Source: Candidatus Woesearchaeota archaeon (GTDB lineage Archaea > Nanobdellota > Nanobdellia > Woesearchaeales > JASKKU01). Taken from it: a stretch of DNA of 38,248 nucleotides. Each line of letters opens with the position of its first letter. Position 1 is the first letter of the stretch. Where the stretch lies: contig DSBS01000049.1 of assembly GCA_011045925.1 (NCBI GenBank), positions 1 through 38,248 on the forward strand, in the 5' to 3' direction. Positions 31,242 to 38,248 of this stretch are shown one piece after another. The notes beneath the pieces are model-generated. The model was not told the DNA's origin, did no database searches, and worked only from the letters and a program-made list of their open reading frames with translations. Both the position numbers and the translations under genes were made by a program.

Positions 31242-31249
31242 TTTATATT
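31242..31249 (+). promoter_or_regulatory. TATA box of the ParA gene
   Basis: TTTATATT is centred about 32 nt before the ATG at 31278, giving at most a 5-base leader. Confidence 0.4.
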
Positions 31250-31277
31250 TTACCACTTTTTCTTTTTTTACTAAAAA

Positions 31278-32027
31278 ATGAGAAAAATTGCAATCATTAA
31301 CCTAAAGGGCGGCGTTGGAAAAACAACATGCACCGTCAATATAGCCTTTGCCTTGGCTGCAAAGGAAAAAAGAATTCTTCTTATAGACCTAGACCCGCAG
31401 GCAAACCTTTCCCTAAGCCTTTTTGCTGCCGGTGAAAAAACAGCTTATGACCTTCTGATAAACGAAACCCATGTCTCTGAATGCCTATTTAAGTACAATG
31501 ATTTTGTGGACATAATTCCAAGCAAAGACCTTGACAAGGCTGAGCTGGCAATGGCAGGCCTTCCAAACAGGGAGAATATCCTGAAGAAGGCACTTGAGCC
31601 CGTATTCAATTATGATTTTGTTTTTATTGACTGCCCGCCTTCTAACAGCCTGCTGAATTATAATGCCCTTTTATATGCTAACGAGGCCTTTGTGCCTGTT
31701 TCAACTGATTACCTTGGAATCACCGGGTTAAGGAAAGTAATTGAAATGGTTGAGTCTGTGAAAAAAGCGTTTGGGCACCCTATAAGCATAACAGGAGTTA
31801 TTCCAACGATGTTTGACCAGAGAAGCAAGGCATGCAAGGAAAGCCTCGCTGAGATAAACAAGGGCTTTAATGGAGAAGTCCTAAGCGAGATAAGAGTCAA
31901 CTCTACCCTAAAAGAAGTGCCAAAAAAAGGGGTGAGCATATTTGAGTATGACAAAAGCTCTCGCGGCGCCAAGGATTATATGAAGATTGCTGAGGAGATT
32001 CTTGACAGCAGGTTCCAGTATTTCTAA
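31278..32027 (+). CDS. ParA/Soj-family ATPase
   Basis: This 249-residue deviant Walker-A ATPase may take part in chromosome or cargo partitioning. KGGVGKTT is at about 9-16, the Walker A' region is LLIDLDPQANLSLSL (about 35-49) and Walker B is YDFVFIDCPPSNS (about 115-127). The rest matches the family, including STDYLGITGLRKVIEMVE and GVIPTMFDQRSKACKESL. No parB gene or parS-like repeat cluster is adjacent, so it is an orphan. Confidence 0.88.
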   Translation: MRKIAIINLKGGVGKTTCTVNIAFALAAKEKRILLIDLDPQANLSLSLFAAGEKTAYDLLINETHVSECLFKYNDFVDIIPSKDLDKAELAMAGLPNRENILKKALEPVFNYDFVFIDCPPSNSLLNYNALLYANEAFVPVSTDYLGITGLRKVIEMVESVKKAFGHPISITGVIPTMFDQRSKACKESLAEINKGFNGEVLSEIRVNSTLKEVPKKGVSIFEYDKSSRGAKDYMKIAEEILDSRFQYF

Positions 32028-32105
32028 ATAGCCAGGATTTGTTTGCCTCTTCTTAATGCGACATCTTAAAATACAGGCAGGCATTCCATTAAGGCAGAGC
32101 AAAAT

Positions 32106-33320
32106 ATGGAAACAAAATGCGTATTCTGCAAGGGAAGGCTGTACTGTGGGCGAAAGGCCTGCCCCATTACAGTAAAGATGCAGGCAAAGATAAAATCCCA
32201 GAGCCTTCTTAAGAAAGACTTTTTTGGGAAATCGCCAAGCATTTTTGTAGGCAGGTTTGGCTATCCTGATGTTTCTGTCGGGTTTCTTTCAGCTGAAGAC
32301 TACAACAAGCACGACGAGCCGATTGAATGGAGCAGGGAAAATGCCCCAATCAGCAAGGTCATCCAGCTCAGGTCTGAGCTTGTTAATTCAAGGCTCAGAA
32401 TGAACATCAAAGAAAGCATTAAGAGAACAAAGATAAATGAAGCCAGGGAAGAGGTTGCTCTTGCAAGAAAGCCAGTTGATGTTGAGATTAGCCTTAAGAA
32501 AATTCCAAATTTCAGCATGAGCTTTAATGATACAATCACCCCCTTCGGCCCAAGTGCCAGGCTTGAAAAGATAGATATTGCCCAGAACCCAAAAATACCA
32601 TACAAAGTTGAAAAGGCCATTGCTGATGAAACAAAAGCCAGCGATGCAATAGCTTCTCTAAGAAAAAAGTATGATGTATATTACCTCACAAAGGTTCTTT
32701 CATCTGGAAGCCTGGGCAGGGTTGCCTCCAGAAAGCTTGTGCCAACCCGGTGGGCGATAACTGCAACTGATGACATATATGGAAAAGATATTGCAAAAAA
32801 CCTTGTCAAGTATAGGCATATTGAAGAAAACAATTGCTTTTTTGGCATGGATTATGGAAATTTCTTTATGGTTCTTATGCTGCCGGGCCAGGTTTCATAT
32901 GAACTTTTTGAGGTTCCTGTGCCACAAGCAAAGAAAAGCCTTTTATTCGGCACAAATTACGAGAGTATTTTCGGGAGAAAGGAGTATGCTACAGAAACTG
33001 CCGGCGGTTATTACGCCTCCCGCCTTTCTGTATTTGAAAAGCTGGAAGAAATGAAAAGGCAGGCAAGCGTAATTGTGGTAAGGCTTATTACAAAGGATTA
33101 CTGGGCTCCGCTGGGTGTCTGGGTGGTCAGGGAAACTGTCAAAAAGGTTTTTGAGAGCAAGCCAGTAAAATTCTCTGAACAAACTCTAATGGCCTTGTTC
33201 GCAGTCAAATACGCAAAAAAACACTTTTCAACAGACATTTCCCAGGTTTTTGACAATAGCAGAATACTCAGAGAGGCAAAGAGCCAGAAAAAACTGACTG
33301 AGCTTTTTTCTCCTGCGTAG
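32106..33320 (+). CDS. Nre-family DNA repair protein
   Basis: This 404-residue protein belongs to the archaeal Nre family, implicated in repair of mitomycin-type DNA damage. The N-terminus has a Cys cluster (CVFCKGRLYCGRKACPI, C5 to C19), then FFGKSPSIFVGRFGYPDVSV (about 40-60), a conserved ITPFGPSARLEKIDIAQNP and KVEKAIADETKASDAI, and TRWAITATDD. It ends with QKKLTELF, a PIP-box-like sequence near the extreme C-terminus where Nre proteins contact PCNA. It is monocistronic, with a TATA-like CTTAAAATAC at 32065-32074. Confidence 0.88.
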   Translation: METKCVFCKGRLYCGRKACPITVKMQAKIKSQSLLKKDFFGKSPSIFVGRFGYPDVSVGFLSAEDYNKHDEPIEWSRENAPISKVIQLRSELVNSRLRMNIKESIKRTKINEAREEVALARKPVDVEISLKKIPNFSMSFNDTITPFGPSARLEKIDIAQNPKIPYKVEKAIADETKASDAIASLRKKYDVYYLTKVLSSGSLGRVASRKLVPTRWAITATDDIYGKDIAKNLVKYRHIEENNCFFGMDYGNFFMVLMLPGQVSYELFEVPVPQAKKSLLFGTNYESIFGRKEYATETAGGYYASRLSVFEKLEEMKRQASVIVVRLITKDYWAPLGVWVVRETVKKVFESKPVKFSEQTLMALFAVKYAKKHFSTDISQVFDNSRILREAKSQKKLTELFSPA

Positions 33321-33353
33321 TTAAGATTTTTTTGCAGGCTCTAAAAAAGAAAC

Positions 33354-33361
33354 ATTTAAAA
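33354..33361 (+). promoter_or_regulatory. TATA box of the membrane-protein/lspA operon
   Basis: ATTTAAAA is centred about 28 nt before the ATG at 33386, implying a leaderless first cistron. Confidence 0.5.
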
Positions 33362-33385
33362 GAAAGAATGCTTATAAGATAAGCT

Positions 33386-34168
33386 ATGCAGCCTGAAGAG
33401 CTTAAGGAATACGAAGAATTCCTGAAAAAAAAAGACGAGATTATTAAAAAGATACAGGATGAGAAAAGGGAGATAAAAGACAAGACATACCAGGTTTTTG
33501 ATGACATTGAAAAGGCCATCAAGGAAAGCAATGTTGAGGAGGCAGTCCAAAGAAGAGATATTGAGAAGAACCAGCATCTGCCAAACATTTTTGCGAGCAT
33601 CATGGCTACGCTTTGGGGGCTGCTTACCTTTGACAAGGAGCGTATGAAAGAATCTTATGTTCTTCCCGGAATAAAAAGAAAAATGCTTCTTTACTCAATT
33701 TTTTCCGTGCTGATTGCACTTGCACTGCTATTTAATTACTTTTTTGCAGGCAAGGACATAAGCCTTTTAGTCATAGCGGGCTTCTTAATTATTCTTGGGC
33801 CTTTTGCAATGCTGGCACTAATCACCATGCTTGCTTACCTTATTCAGGCCTTCTTCTTCTTTTTCTCAGGCTTAAAGAAAAGCAGAGAGCTGGAGAACGT
33901 GCTTAGCTACCTCCCTCCTGTGCTTGGCCTTATAATCCTGTTGAACAGCATAATCCGGGTGCCTGCTGTATTTTATGTTTTGATGCTGGCTTTTGCAATA
34001 TGGGGAGTGGTGGTTCTTGTTAAGGCTTCATCAATGATATTTAACATAAAAGCCTGGGAAAGCGCAGTCTCTGTTTTTGCATTCTTCATCTTCATTATTG
34101 CTGTTTGGTTTGCCTTTCACATCTTAATGGCGCAATTAGAATGGAAACACTTATTCAGCTTGGGATAG
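33386..34168 (+). CDS. membrane protein with N-terminal coiled coil
   Basis: This 260-residue protein of unknown function has residues about 1-65 as a charged helix or coiled coil (ELKEYEEFLKKKDEIIKKIQ). Then come five to six membrane segments: about 100-120, 125-165 (probably two), 180-198, 200-220 and 230-250. The topology resembles Yip1-like proteins but no diagnostic motif is seen. It is the first gene of a four-gene unit. The next start lies inside it (25-base overlap). Confidence 0.65.
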   Translation: MQPEELKEYEEFLKKKDEIIKKIQDEKREIKDKTYQVFDDIEKAIKESNVEEAVQRRDIEKNQHLPNIFASIMATLWGLLTFDKERMKESYVLPGIKRKMLLYSIFSVLIALALLFNYFFAGKDISLLVIAGFLIILGPFAMLALITMLAYLIQAFFFFFSGLKKSRELENVLSYLPPVLGLIILLNSIIRVPAVFYVLMLAFAIWGVVVLVKASSMIFNIKAWESAVSVFAFFIFIIAVWFAFHILMAQLEWKHLFSLG

Positions 34169-34737
34169 TTATAGGGATTATCGCGTTGGCTTTCTTCCTT
34201 ATTGAGAAAGTTGCTAAGATATTCCTGAAGGTTTTAATAATTGTAGTTGCCCTTTTTTTTATAATCTCAGCGGTTACGCTTTTCAGCACCTATAATCAGC
34301 TAAAGGAAGCTGATACTGAACTGCCGGTTTATGTTGGGTTGCAGGAAAGCGATGAGGCCGTTGCATTGTTTTTTAATGAAGGTGAAGATTTTGAGACTTT
34401 TGGAGAGGAAGATGCTAGGAAATTCATTGAGAGCCCGGAAGAATTCGGGAACAAAAAAGACCGAAAGGTTATTATTTCAGGAAAAGCCCTTTACTTGTTT
34501 AATAAAAGCAAGGAAACCTTGGTTGATGAAATTACCCAGGAGCCTTCATTTGAAGAGAGAAGCATTATGCTTAAGCAGGCTTACTCAAGCTTTATTGAAG
34601 AAACCAGCTTCATAAAAATGAGCTACCTTTACTTTAGCAGGAACCTGAAGATAATCCCAGAGAGAAGGCTTCTTAGAGCCTGGCTTATTGAAAAGCCAAT
34701 GTCCTGGGTTTCCGCAAAGATTTCCGGAGTGAAATAA
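34144..34737 (+). CDS. membrane-anchored hypothetical protein
   Basis: This 197-residue protein has two N-terminal hydrophobic helices (about 5-25 and 28-50), with the rest soluble, mostly helical and mixed in charge (VYVGLQESDEAVALFFNEGE, FLIEKV-type helices, FEERSIMLKQAYSSFIEETS). The start at 34144 gives METLIQLG and is preferred over 34105, which would overlap more of the upstream gene. The family is not recognised. Its stop overlaps the next ATG (TAATG). Confidence 0.6.
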   Translation, partial: ETLIQLGIVIGIIALAFFLIEKVAKIFLKVLIIVVALFFIISAVTLFSTYNQLKEADTELPVYVGLQESDEAVALFFNEGEDFETFGEEDARKFIESPEEFGNKKDRKVIISGKALYLFNKSKETLVDEITQEPSFEERSIMLKQAYSSFIEETSFIKMSYLYFSRNLKIIPERRLLRAWLIEKPMSWVSAKISGVK

Positions 34738-35150
34738 TGGCTTTTTTTAAGAGATTGTTCAGAAAAAGGAACCCGTATGCTGACCTGGACTTGGATGACT
34801 TTAAGAGCAGCCTTGATGCAGACTTGCCCGGCACCAGCAAAAGCGTGGATAGCAAAAGCCCTTATGATTCCTCGGGCAGCAGCACGCAAACCCCTGAATT
34901 AGGGAATTTTTATTCAAGGGATTATACTAATCCAGAGAGCCAAATAGGAAGCCAGCAGGGTTTCAGCAGCGGACAGCACCAGGGATACGGTTACTATAGC
35001 CAGGCTCAGCCGCAGCAAAACTCACAACAAAGCATCCAAAAGGAATTCGAGATAATAAACTCAAAACTAGAAATGCTAAAGGTTCTTTTGGAAAGCATAA
35101 ACCAAAGGCTTTACATGCTTGAGAAGCAGAATGAAAAAAGAAGATTCTAA
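34737..35150 (+). CDS. low-complexity linker protein with C-terminal coiled coil
   Basis: This 137-residue soluble protein has a short basic start (FFKRLFRKRNPYADLDLDDF), a long disordered Ser/Gln/Gly/Tyr-rich middle (about 35-100, e.g. GSQQGFSSGQHQGYGYYSQA) and a C-terminal coiled coil (about 100-133, IINSKLEMLKVLLESINQRL). It looks like an adaptor or tether and is not assigned to a family. It is coupled to the upstream gene by TAATG and overlaps lspA by 20 bases. Confidence 0.6.
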   Translation: MAFFKRLFRKRNPYADLDLDDFKSSLDADLPGTSKSVDSKSPYDSSGSSTQTPELGNFYSRDYTNPESQIGSQQGFSSGQHQGYGYYSQAQPQQNSQQSIQKEFEIINSKLEMLKVLLESINQRLYMLEKQNEKRRF

Positions 35151-35631
35151 GAAAACATGCTTCTTTGCTGTTGCAGCCCTGGTTGTGGCAGCTGACCAGG
35201 TTTCAAAGCTTCTTTTCCTTTCTTTTCCGCTTGAATATGAGGTTAAGGCTGCTGGAATCAGGCTTTTGGGGTTTCAGCTCCTTAGAAATACCGGTGCTGC
35301 TTTTGGCATGCTTAAAGGAAATGCCTTTATCCTTGCGGTTGTTTCTGCAGTTTTTATAGCAATAGTCCTAGCTAAGCTAAAGGAAGTTAAAAAAGCCGGG
35401 CTGAGCCTTCCAATGGCATTGATTTGCGGCGGTGCTGCAGGCAATCTTGTTGACAGGATTTTCAGAGGTTATGTTATTGATTTTGTCAGCATAATTAACA
35501 TTCCGTACTTTAACCTGGCTGACGCATCTATCTCTATTGGAATGCTTCTTGCAATTATGCTTCTTTTAAAAAAAGAACACAAAAAAACCAAGAAAAAAGG
35601 TATTAACTTAAAAGAAAACAAAAATATTTAA
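35131..35631 (+). CDS. lspA: signal peptidase II (LspA-like)
   Basis: This 166-residue aspartic protease of the membrane cleaves lipoprotein signal peptides. It has four membrane helices with the LspA motifs in order: ADQVSK (21-26), RNTGAAFG (52-59), CGGAAGNLVDRIFRGYVIDF (99-118, catalytic D117) and YFNLADASISIG (126-137, catalytic D131). A Lys-rich tail follows. The ATG at 35131 gives MKKEDSKK before the first helix; 35119 would add four residues. LspA is bacterial and uncommon in archaea. No lgt gene is in the window. Confidence 0.9.
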   Translation: MKKEDSKKTCFFAVAALVVAADQVSKLLFLSFPLEYEVKAAGIRLLGFQLLRNTGAAFGMLKGNAFILAVVSAVFIAIVLAKLKEVKKAGLSLPMALICGGAAGNLVDRIFRGYVIDFVSIINIPYFNLADASISIGMLLAIMLLLKKEHKKTKKKGINLKENKNI

Positions 35632-35633
35632 AT
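35625..35633 (+). promoter_or_regulatory. TATA box of the Lys-rich membrane protein
   Basis: TATTTAAAT is centred about 30 nt before the ATG at 35660, overlapping the lspA stop region. Confidence 0.45.
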
Positions 35634-35659
35634 ATCTGGCTCCTTAATTATCCCTGAAG

Positions 35660-36154
35660 ATGGCATCAAAAAAGAGGCAGGCTTCTCAAAAAAGAAGCCC
35701 TAAAAAGGCTGCTCCTAAAAAAAAAGCCACTGCAAAGGCAAGCTCAAAGGCAAAAAAGAGTGTTAATAAAACCGGACCAAAACAGAAAAAAACAACCCCA
35801 GGGGTTGCCAGGGCTGCAACAACCCAGGTAAAACCTGCTGAGAAAAGAAAAGAGCTTAACCTAATAAACCTCATTCAGATGTTTCTCGAGATAATTATTG
35901 CTTCCGGCTTTTTTATTGCGCTTATTGGGCAGAGCTACAAGTATATTGCGTGGAGCTGGGTTCTTCCGCTTTCGATTGTCTGCTTAATACTGGCGTGGAT
36001 TGAGAAGAACAATTCCTTCTGGCTTACTGCTGTATGCATTCCTGTTGTTATTATTGCCTGGTTCGGCACAGCAATAGGAACTCTCAGCACAATTGCCGGC
36101 CTGCTCATCTCAGTTATGGCCGCTGTCAGCCTGATAAGCAACCTTTACGATTGA
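35660..36154 (+). CDS. membrane protein with Lys/Ala/Pro-rich N-terminal extension
   Basis: In this 164-residue protein residues 1-65 are a histone-H1-like basic segment (KKRQASQKRSPKKAAPKKKA, then KASSKAKKSVNKTGPKQKKT). The remainder holds four hydrophobic helices (about 70-90, 93-110, 115-135 and 138-160). The basic tail should be cytoplasmic. Function is unknown; membrane tethering of nucleic acid is speculative. The start is supported by the TATA spacing. Confidence 0.65.
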   Translation: MASKKRQASQKRSPKKAAPKKKATAKASSKAKKSVNKTGPKQKKTTPGVARAATTQVKPAEKRKELNLINLIQMFLEIIIASGFFIALIGQSYKYIAWSWVLPLSIVCLILAWIEKNNSFWLTAVCIPVVIIAWFGTAIGTLSTIAGLLISVMAAVSLISNLYD

Positions 36155-36182
36155 TTTCTTTTTTTTGCTTGGTTTCAGAAAA

Positions 36183-36190
36183 CTTAAAAG
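36183..36190 (+). promoter_or_regulatory. TATA box of elp3
   Basis: CTTAAAAG is centred about 26 nt before the ATG at 36213. This favours that ATG over the TTG at 36165, which lies upstream of the promoter. Confidence 0.55.
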
Positions 36191-36212
36191 CATAATAGCA
36201 ACTACTCCTTCT

Positions 36213-37928
36213 ATGAATAAAGAATACTTTAGCGAGCTTGCAGAAAGAATACTTTCAGGAGAAGAACTATCAGAGAAGAAACTCAACAACCTCAAGATTG
36301 AGCTTGCAAGAAAGCATTCTGTAAAAAAGCTTCCAACAAACATTGAGATTTTGATGAATGCCGATGACAGCATGTATGATGTTCTCAGGAAACGCATAAT
36401 TACCAAGCCCACAAGGTCGCTTTCAGGGGTTGCTCCCTGTGCTGTTATGACCAAGCCGGCAAAATGCCCGCATGGAAAATGCATATACTGCCCTGGCGGG
36501 GTTGAAAGCTTTTTTGGGAATGTACCACAGTCATATACTGGAAAAGAGCCAGCTACAATGAGGGCAATAAGAAATAATTTTGACCCTTATTTTCAGGTTT
36601 TTAATAGGCTTGAGCAGTACGCAGTAATGGGGCACGAATTCCAGAAAATCGAGCTGATTGTTATGGGAGGGACTTTCCCAGCCTTAAGCTGGCAATACCA
36701 AAAAAGGTTTGTCGCATACTGCCTCAAGGCATTAAACGACTTTTCCAGGCTTTTTATGAGAAAGGGAAAACTCGATATTGCCAGGTTCAGGGGCTTTTTT
36801 GAGCTTCCTGGGGATGTTGGAGACAAAGACAGGGTAAAGAAGATTCATGCCAGGCTCAGAAAGATAAAGGGCAGTGCCTTGCTTGAGAAAGAGCAGGAAT
36901 ACAACGATAAAAAAAGCTATGTCAATTGTGTTGGGCTAACAATTGAAACAAGACCGGACTTTGGGTTTAAGGAGCACGGCTTAAGAATGCTAAGCCTGGG
37001 TGCAACAAGGGTTGAGCTGGGCGTTCAGAGCATAAGCGATAAGACATTGATGCTAGTTGAAAGAGGCCATTCTGTAAATGACACTATCAGGTCAACTAAG
37101 GAACTTAAAAACCTCGGGTTTAAAATAAACTACCACTTTATGCTTGGGCTTCCAGGAAGCAGTGAAAAACATGACAAAGAGCAGCTGCTCAGGCTTTTCT
37201 CTGAGCCTGAGTTTAAGCCGGACATGCTTAAGATTTACCCGACACTAGTAACAAAGGGAACTAAGCTTTATGAAATGTGGAAGCAAGGGCAGTACAGAGC
37301 AATAACCAACGAGTCAGCTTCAAGAATACTTAATGAGGCTCTGCCTAAGCTGCCACGCTATGTAAGAGTGATGAGAATCCAGAGAGACATTCCCGGAAAT
37401 GTAATTGAAGCAGGTGTAACAATTACAAACATTAGGCAGGTTCTTACAGACGGGGGCATTGGCAAAAGAAGTAGGGAGATACGCTCAAGAGAAGCTGGCA
37501 GGATTCAAAAAAGCAGTGAAGAGCCTCAGCAAAGTGAAAAGAAAGAAATGTATTGCCAGGAATATTCTGCTTCGGGCGGAAAGGAATATTTCATAAGCAT
37601 GGAAAGCCAAAACAGAAGCATTATTTTTGGGTTTTGCAGGCTTAGGATTCAAGAAGAAAAAAGTTTAGGAACTGCTGAAAAAAAAACTGCTCTTGTAAGA
37701 GAGCTTCATGTTTACGGAAAAGCTTCAGGAATCGGCAAAAAAGAGATTATTCAGCATCAGGGAATCGGAAAAGCACTTTTAGGCGAAGCAGAAAAGGTTT
37801 CCAAAATTAAAGGTGCATCAGGAATCAAGGTAATCTCAGGCATCGGGGCCCGGGAGTATTACAGAAGGCTTGGCTACAGGAAAAGCGGCAGCTATATGGC
37901 TAAGAGATTCTGCCCTGCAAAACCTTAA
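36213..37928 (+). CDS. elp3: Elp3 tRNA uridine-34 modification enzyme (radical SAM and acetyltransferase)
   Basis: This 571-residue enzyme starts wobble-uridine carboxymethylation (cm5U) of tRNA. The radical SAM domain carries its iron-sulfur cluster on CPHGKCIYCPGG (C-x4-C-x2-C, about 89-100), followed by QSYTGKEPATMRAIRNNFDP and LIVMGGTFPAL, and later GLTIETRPDF and GATRVELGVQSI. The C-terminal GNAT domain (about 445-570) has VRELHVYGKA, HQGIGKALLGEAEK and REYYRRLGYRKSGSYM. In archaea Elp3 acts without the other Elongator subunits. The mRNA is probably leaderless. Its last 29 bases overlap an antisense zinc-ribbon frame. Confidence 0.94.
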   Translation: MNKEYFSELAERILSGEELSEKKLNNLKIELARKHSVKKLPTNIEILMNADDSMYDVLRKRIITKPTRSLSGVAPCAVMTKPAKCPHGKCIYCPGGVESFFGNVPQSYTGKEPATMRAIRNNFDPYFQVFNRLEQYAVMGHEFQKIELIVMGGTFPALSWQYQKRFVAYCLKALNDFSRLFMRKGKLDIARFRGFFELPGDVGDKDRVKKIHARLRKIKGSALLEKEQEYNDKKSYVNCVGLTIETRPDFGFKEHGLRMLSLGATRVELGVQSISDKTLMLVERGHSVNDTIRSTKELKNLGFKINYHFMLGLPGSSEKHDKEQLLRLFSEPEFKPDMLKIYPTLVTKGTKLYEMWKQGQYRAITNESASRILNEALPKLPRYVRVMRIQRDIPGNVIEAGVTITNIRQVLTDGGIGKRSREIRSREAGRIQKSSEEPQQSEKKEMYCQEYSASGGKEYFISMESQNRSIIFGFCRLRIQEEKSLGTAEKKTALVRELHVYGKASGIGKKEIIQHQGIGKALLGEAEKVSKIKGASGIKVISGIGAREYYRRLGYRKSGSYMAKRFCPAKP

Positions 37929-38116
37929 CTACTTTTGCTTTTGGGCCTGGAGAAACAATATAGCTTACATTCTTCAGCTGGGTGCTTTTGCATGAAGAGC
38001 AGACCATAACCTTGTAAAACCTTTCAGAACAAGAGCAAAAGCTTGCCTGGCTTATCTGCGAGCCGCACCTTATTGCAAATTGATTCTGGCATTTCTCTCA
38101 GTAACTGCTCAAGCAT
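37900..38116 (-). pseudogene. probable frameshifted small zinc-ribbon gene
   Basis: A leaderless-type ATG at 38116 opens a 30-codon frame (MLEQLLREMPESICNK...). In the neighbouring frame an open stretch from 38097 to 37900 encodes a Cys-rich segment: KCQNQFAIRCGSQISQASFC, then SCSERFYKVMVCSSCKS. That frame has no start codon before its Cys cluster and a TGA at 38098-38100. Removing one A from the AAA at about 38092-38094 joins the two into a protein of about 71 residues with six Cys. This could be a real mutation, a sequencing error or recoding; I cannot decide. The family is not recognised. It overlaps the end of elp3 by 29 bases. Confidence 0.45.
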
Positions 38117-38148
38117 GCCTGCGTTTTCAGGCAGTTCTATTTAAAACT
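38116..38148 (-). promoter_or_regulatory. promoter of the zinc-ribbon ORF with an inverted repeat
   Basis: A TATA-like GTTTTAAATAG (38138-38148, minus strand) is centred about 27 nt before the ATG at 38116. Between them lies TGCCTG-N6-CAGGCA (38116-38121 and 38128-38133), a possible operator. Confidence 0.45.
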
Positions 38149-38178
38149 TACTGAGTAAAAGCCTGTAAAAAGAGAACT

Positions 38179-38186
38179 TTTATAAA
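38179..38186 (+). promoter_or_regulatory. TATA box of the right-edge gene
   Basis: TTTATAAA is centred about 27 nt before the ATG at 38209, implying a leaderless mRNA. It is divergent from the zinc-ribbon promoter. Confidence 0.5.
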
Positions 38187-38208
38187 GACACTGCCAGTAA
38201 AATAAGGC

Positions 38209-38248
38209 ATGGACAGCTTTGGATTTGGGCAGAAAGGCCCGGCTCAAA
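38209..38248 (+). CDS. 5' end of an unidentified gene cut by the window edge
   Basis: Only 13 codons are visible (MDSFGFGQKGPAQ). The ATG sits at the expected distance from a strong TATA box, so a gene probably starts here, but the product cannot be named. Confidence 0.5.
   Translation, partial: MDSFGFGQKGPAQ

Noticed and set aside
36165..36212. TTG start giving a longer Elp3
   Set aside because: It lies upstream of the TATA box that is correctly spaced for the ATG at 36213, and the extra residues are not part of the family.
1..38248. CRISPR array, insertion sequence, prophage or integrated element
   Set aside because: No regularly spaced direct repeats, transposase, integrase or tRNA-end duplication was seen in reading through; gene order is dense and housekeeping in character.

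Overview
The window is archaeal. It carries single-subunit family B DNA polymerase, GINS, aIF5B, aIF6, TFE, RpoK, the exosome (Rrp4/Rrp41/Rrp42), SBDS, a proteasome alpha subunit, the RNase P protein Pop5, archaeal FtsY, prefoldin and Elp3, and its promoters are archaeal TATA/BRE-like. Compact genes, many small hypothetical membrane proteins, a signal peptidase II and several Lys/Pro/Ala-rich tails suggest a DPANN-type archaeon (Woesearchaeota/Pacearchaeota-like). That placement is inference from gene content; no rRNA gene is visible.

Layout. 1-250: two tandem hairpins and tRNA-Cys. 251-5022: archaeal triosephosphate isomerase divergent from a pentein-like protein, sharing one palindromic TATA box; then DNA polymerase B and endonuclease IV, overlapping on the minus strand. 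5118-5516: tRNA-Ser followed directly by an encapsulated-ferritin-like gene. 5601-6702: a HEPN/MNT toxin-antitoxin-like pair with an operator-like repeat at its promoter. 6823-9357: a small membrane protein, then aIF6, prefoldin alpha and FtsY. 9354-14191: the exosome/proteasome superoperon on the minus strand (Pop5-PsmA, a terminator-like palindrome, then SBDS-Rrp4-Rrp41-Rrp42-RpoK-membrane protein). 14358-17969: a small membrane protein, a ribose-1,5-bisphosphate isomerase-like protein, TFE with a long basic tail, a MEMO-family protein and a PUA protein. 18013-27125: aIF5B, a C-terminally short NFACT protein, an AK6/Fap7-like kinase and two ABC-2 exporter pairs. 27181-27460: the RNase P RNA gene on the minus strand. 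27577-38248: a hypothetical gene, Sua5/YrdC, a phosphoesterase, GINS, a seven-helix protein with a winged-helix protein, a small basic protein, ParA, Nre, a membrane-protein operon ending in LspA, another membrane protein, Elp3, a probable frameshifted zinc-ribbon ORF and the start of a last gene.

Functionally the window is mostly information processing. RNA processing (exosome, RNase P RNA plus Pop5), ribosome assembly and recycling (SBDS, aIF6, AK6, PUA protein, aIF5B, NFACT), tRNA modification (Sua5, Elp3) and replication/repair (PolB, GINS, endonuclease IV, Nre) lie together, interspersed with membrane genes. PolB and Nre both end in sliding-clamp (PIP-box) motifs.

Start signals fall into two classes. 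First genes of transcription units usually have a TATA box centred about 24-30 nt before the start codon, implying leaderless mRNAs. Several operon-internal genes, and a few first genes, have a GGTGA or GGAGG Shine-Dalgarno sequence. Two stretches of about 280 bases or more lack an ordinary intact CDS. The interval 27126-27576 holds the RNase P RNA. The interval 37929-38208 holds the candidate broken zinc-ribbon ORF and two divergent promoters.
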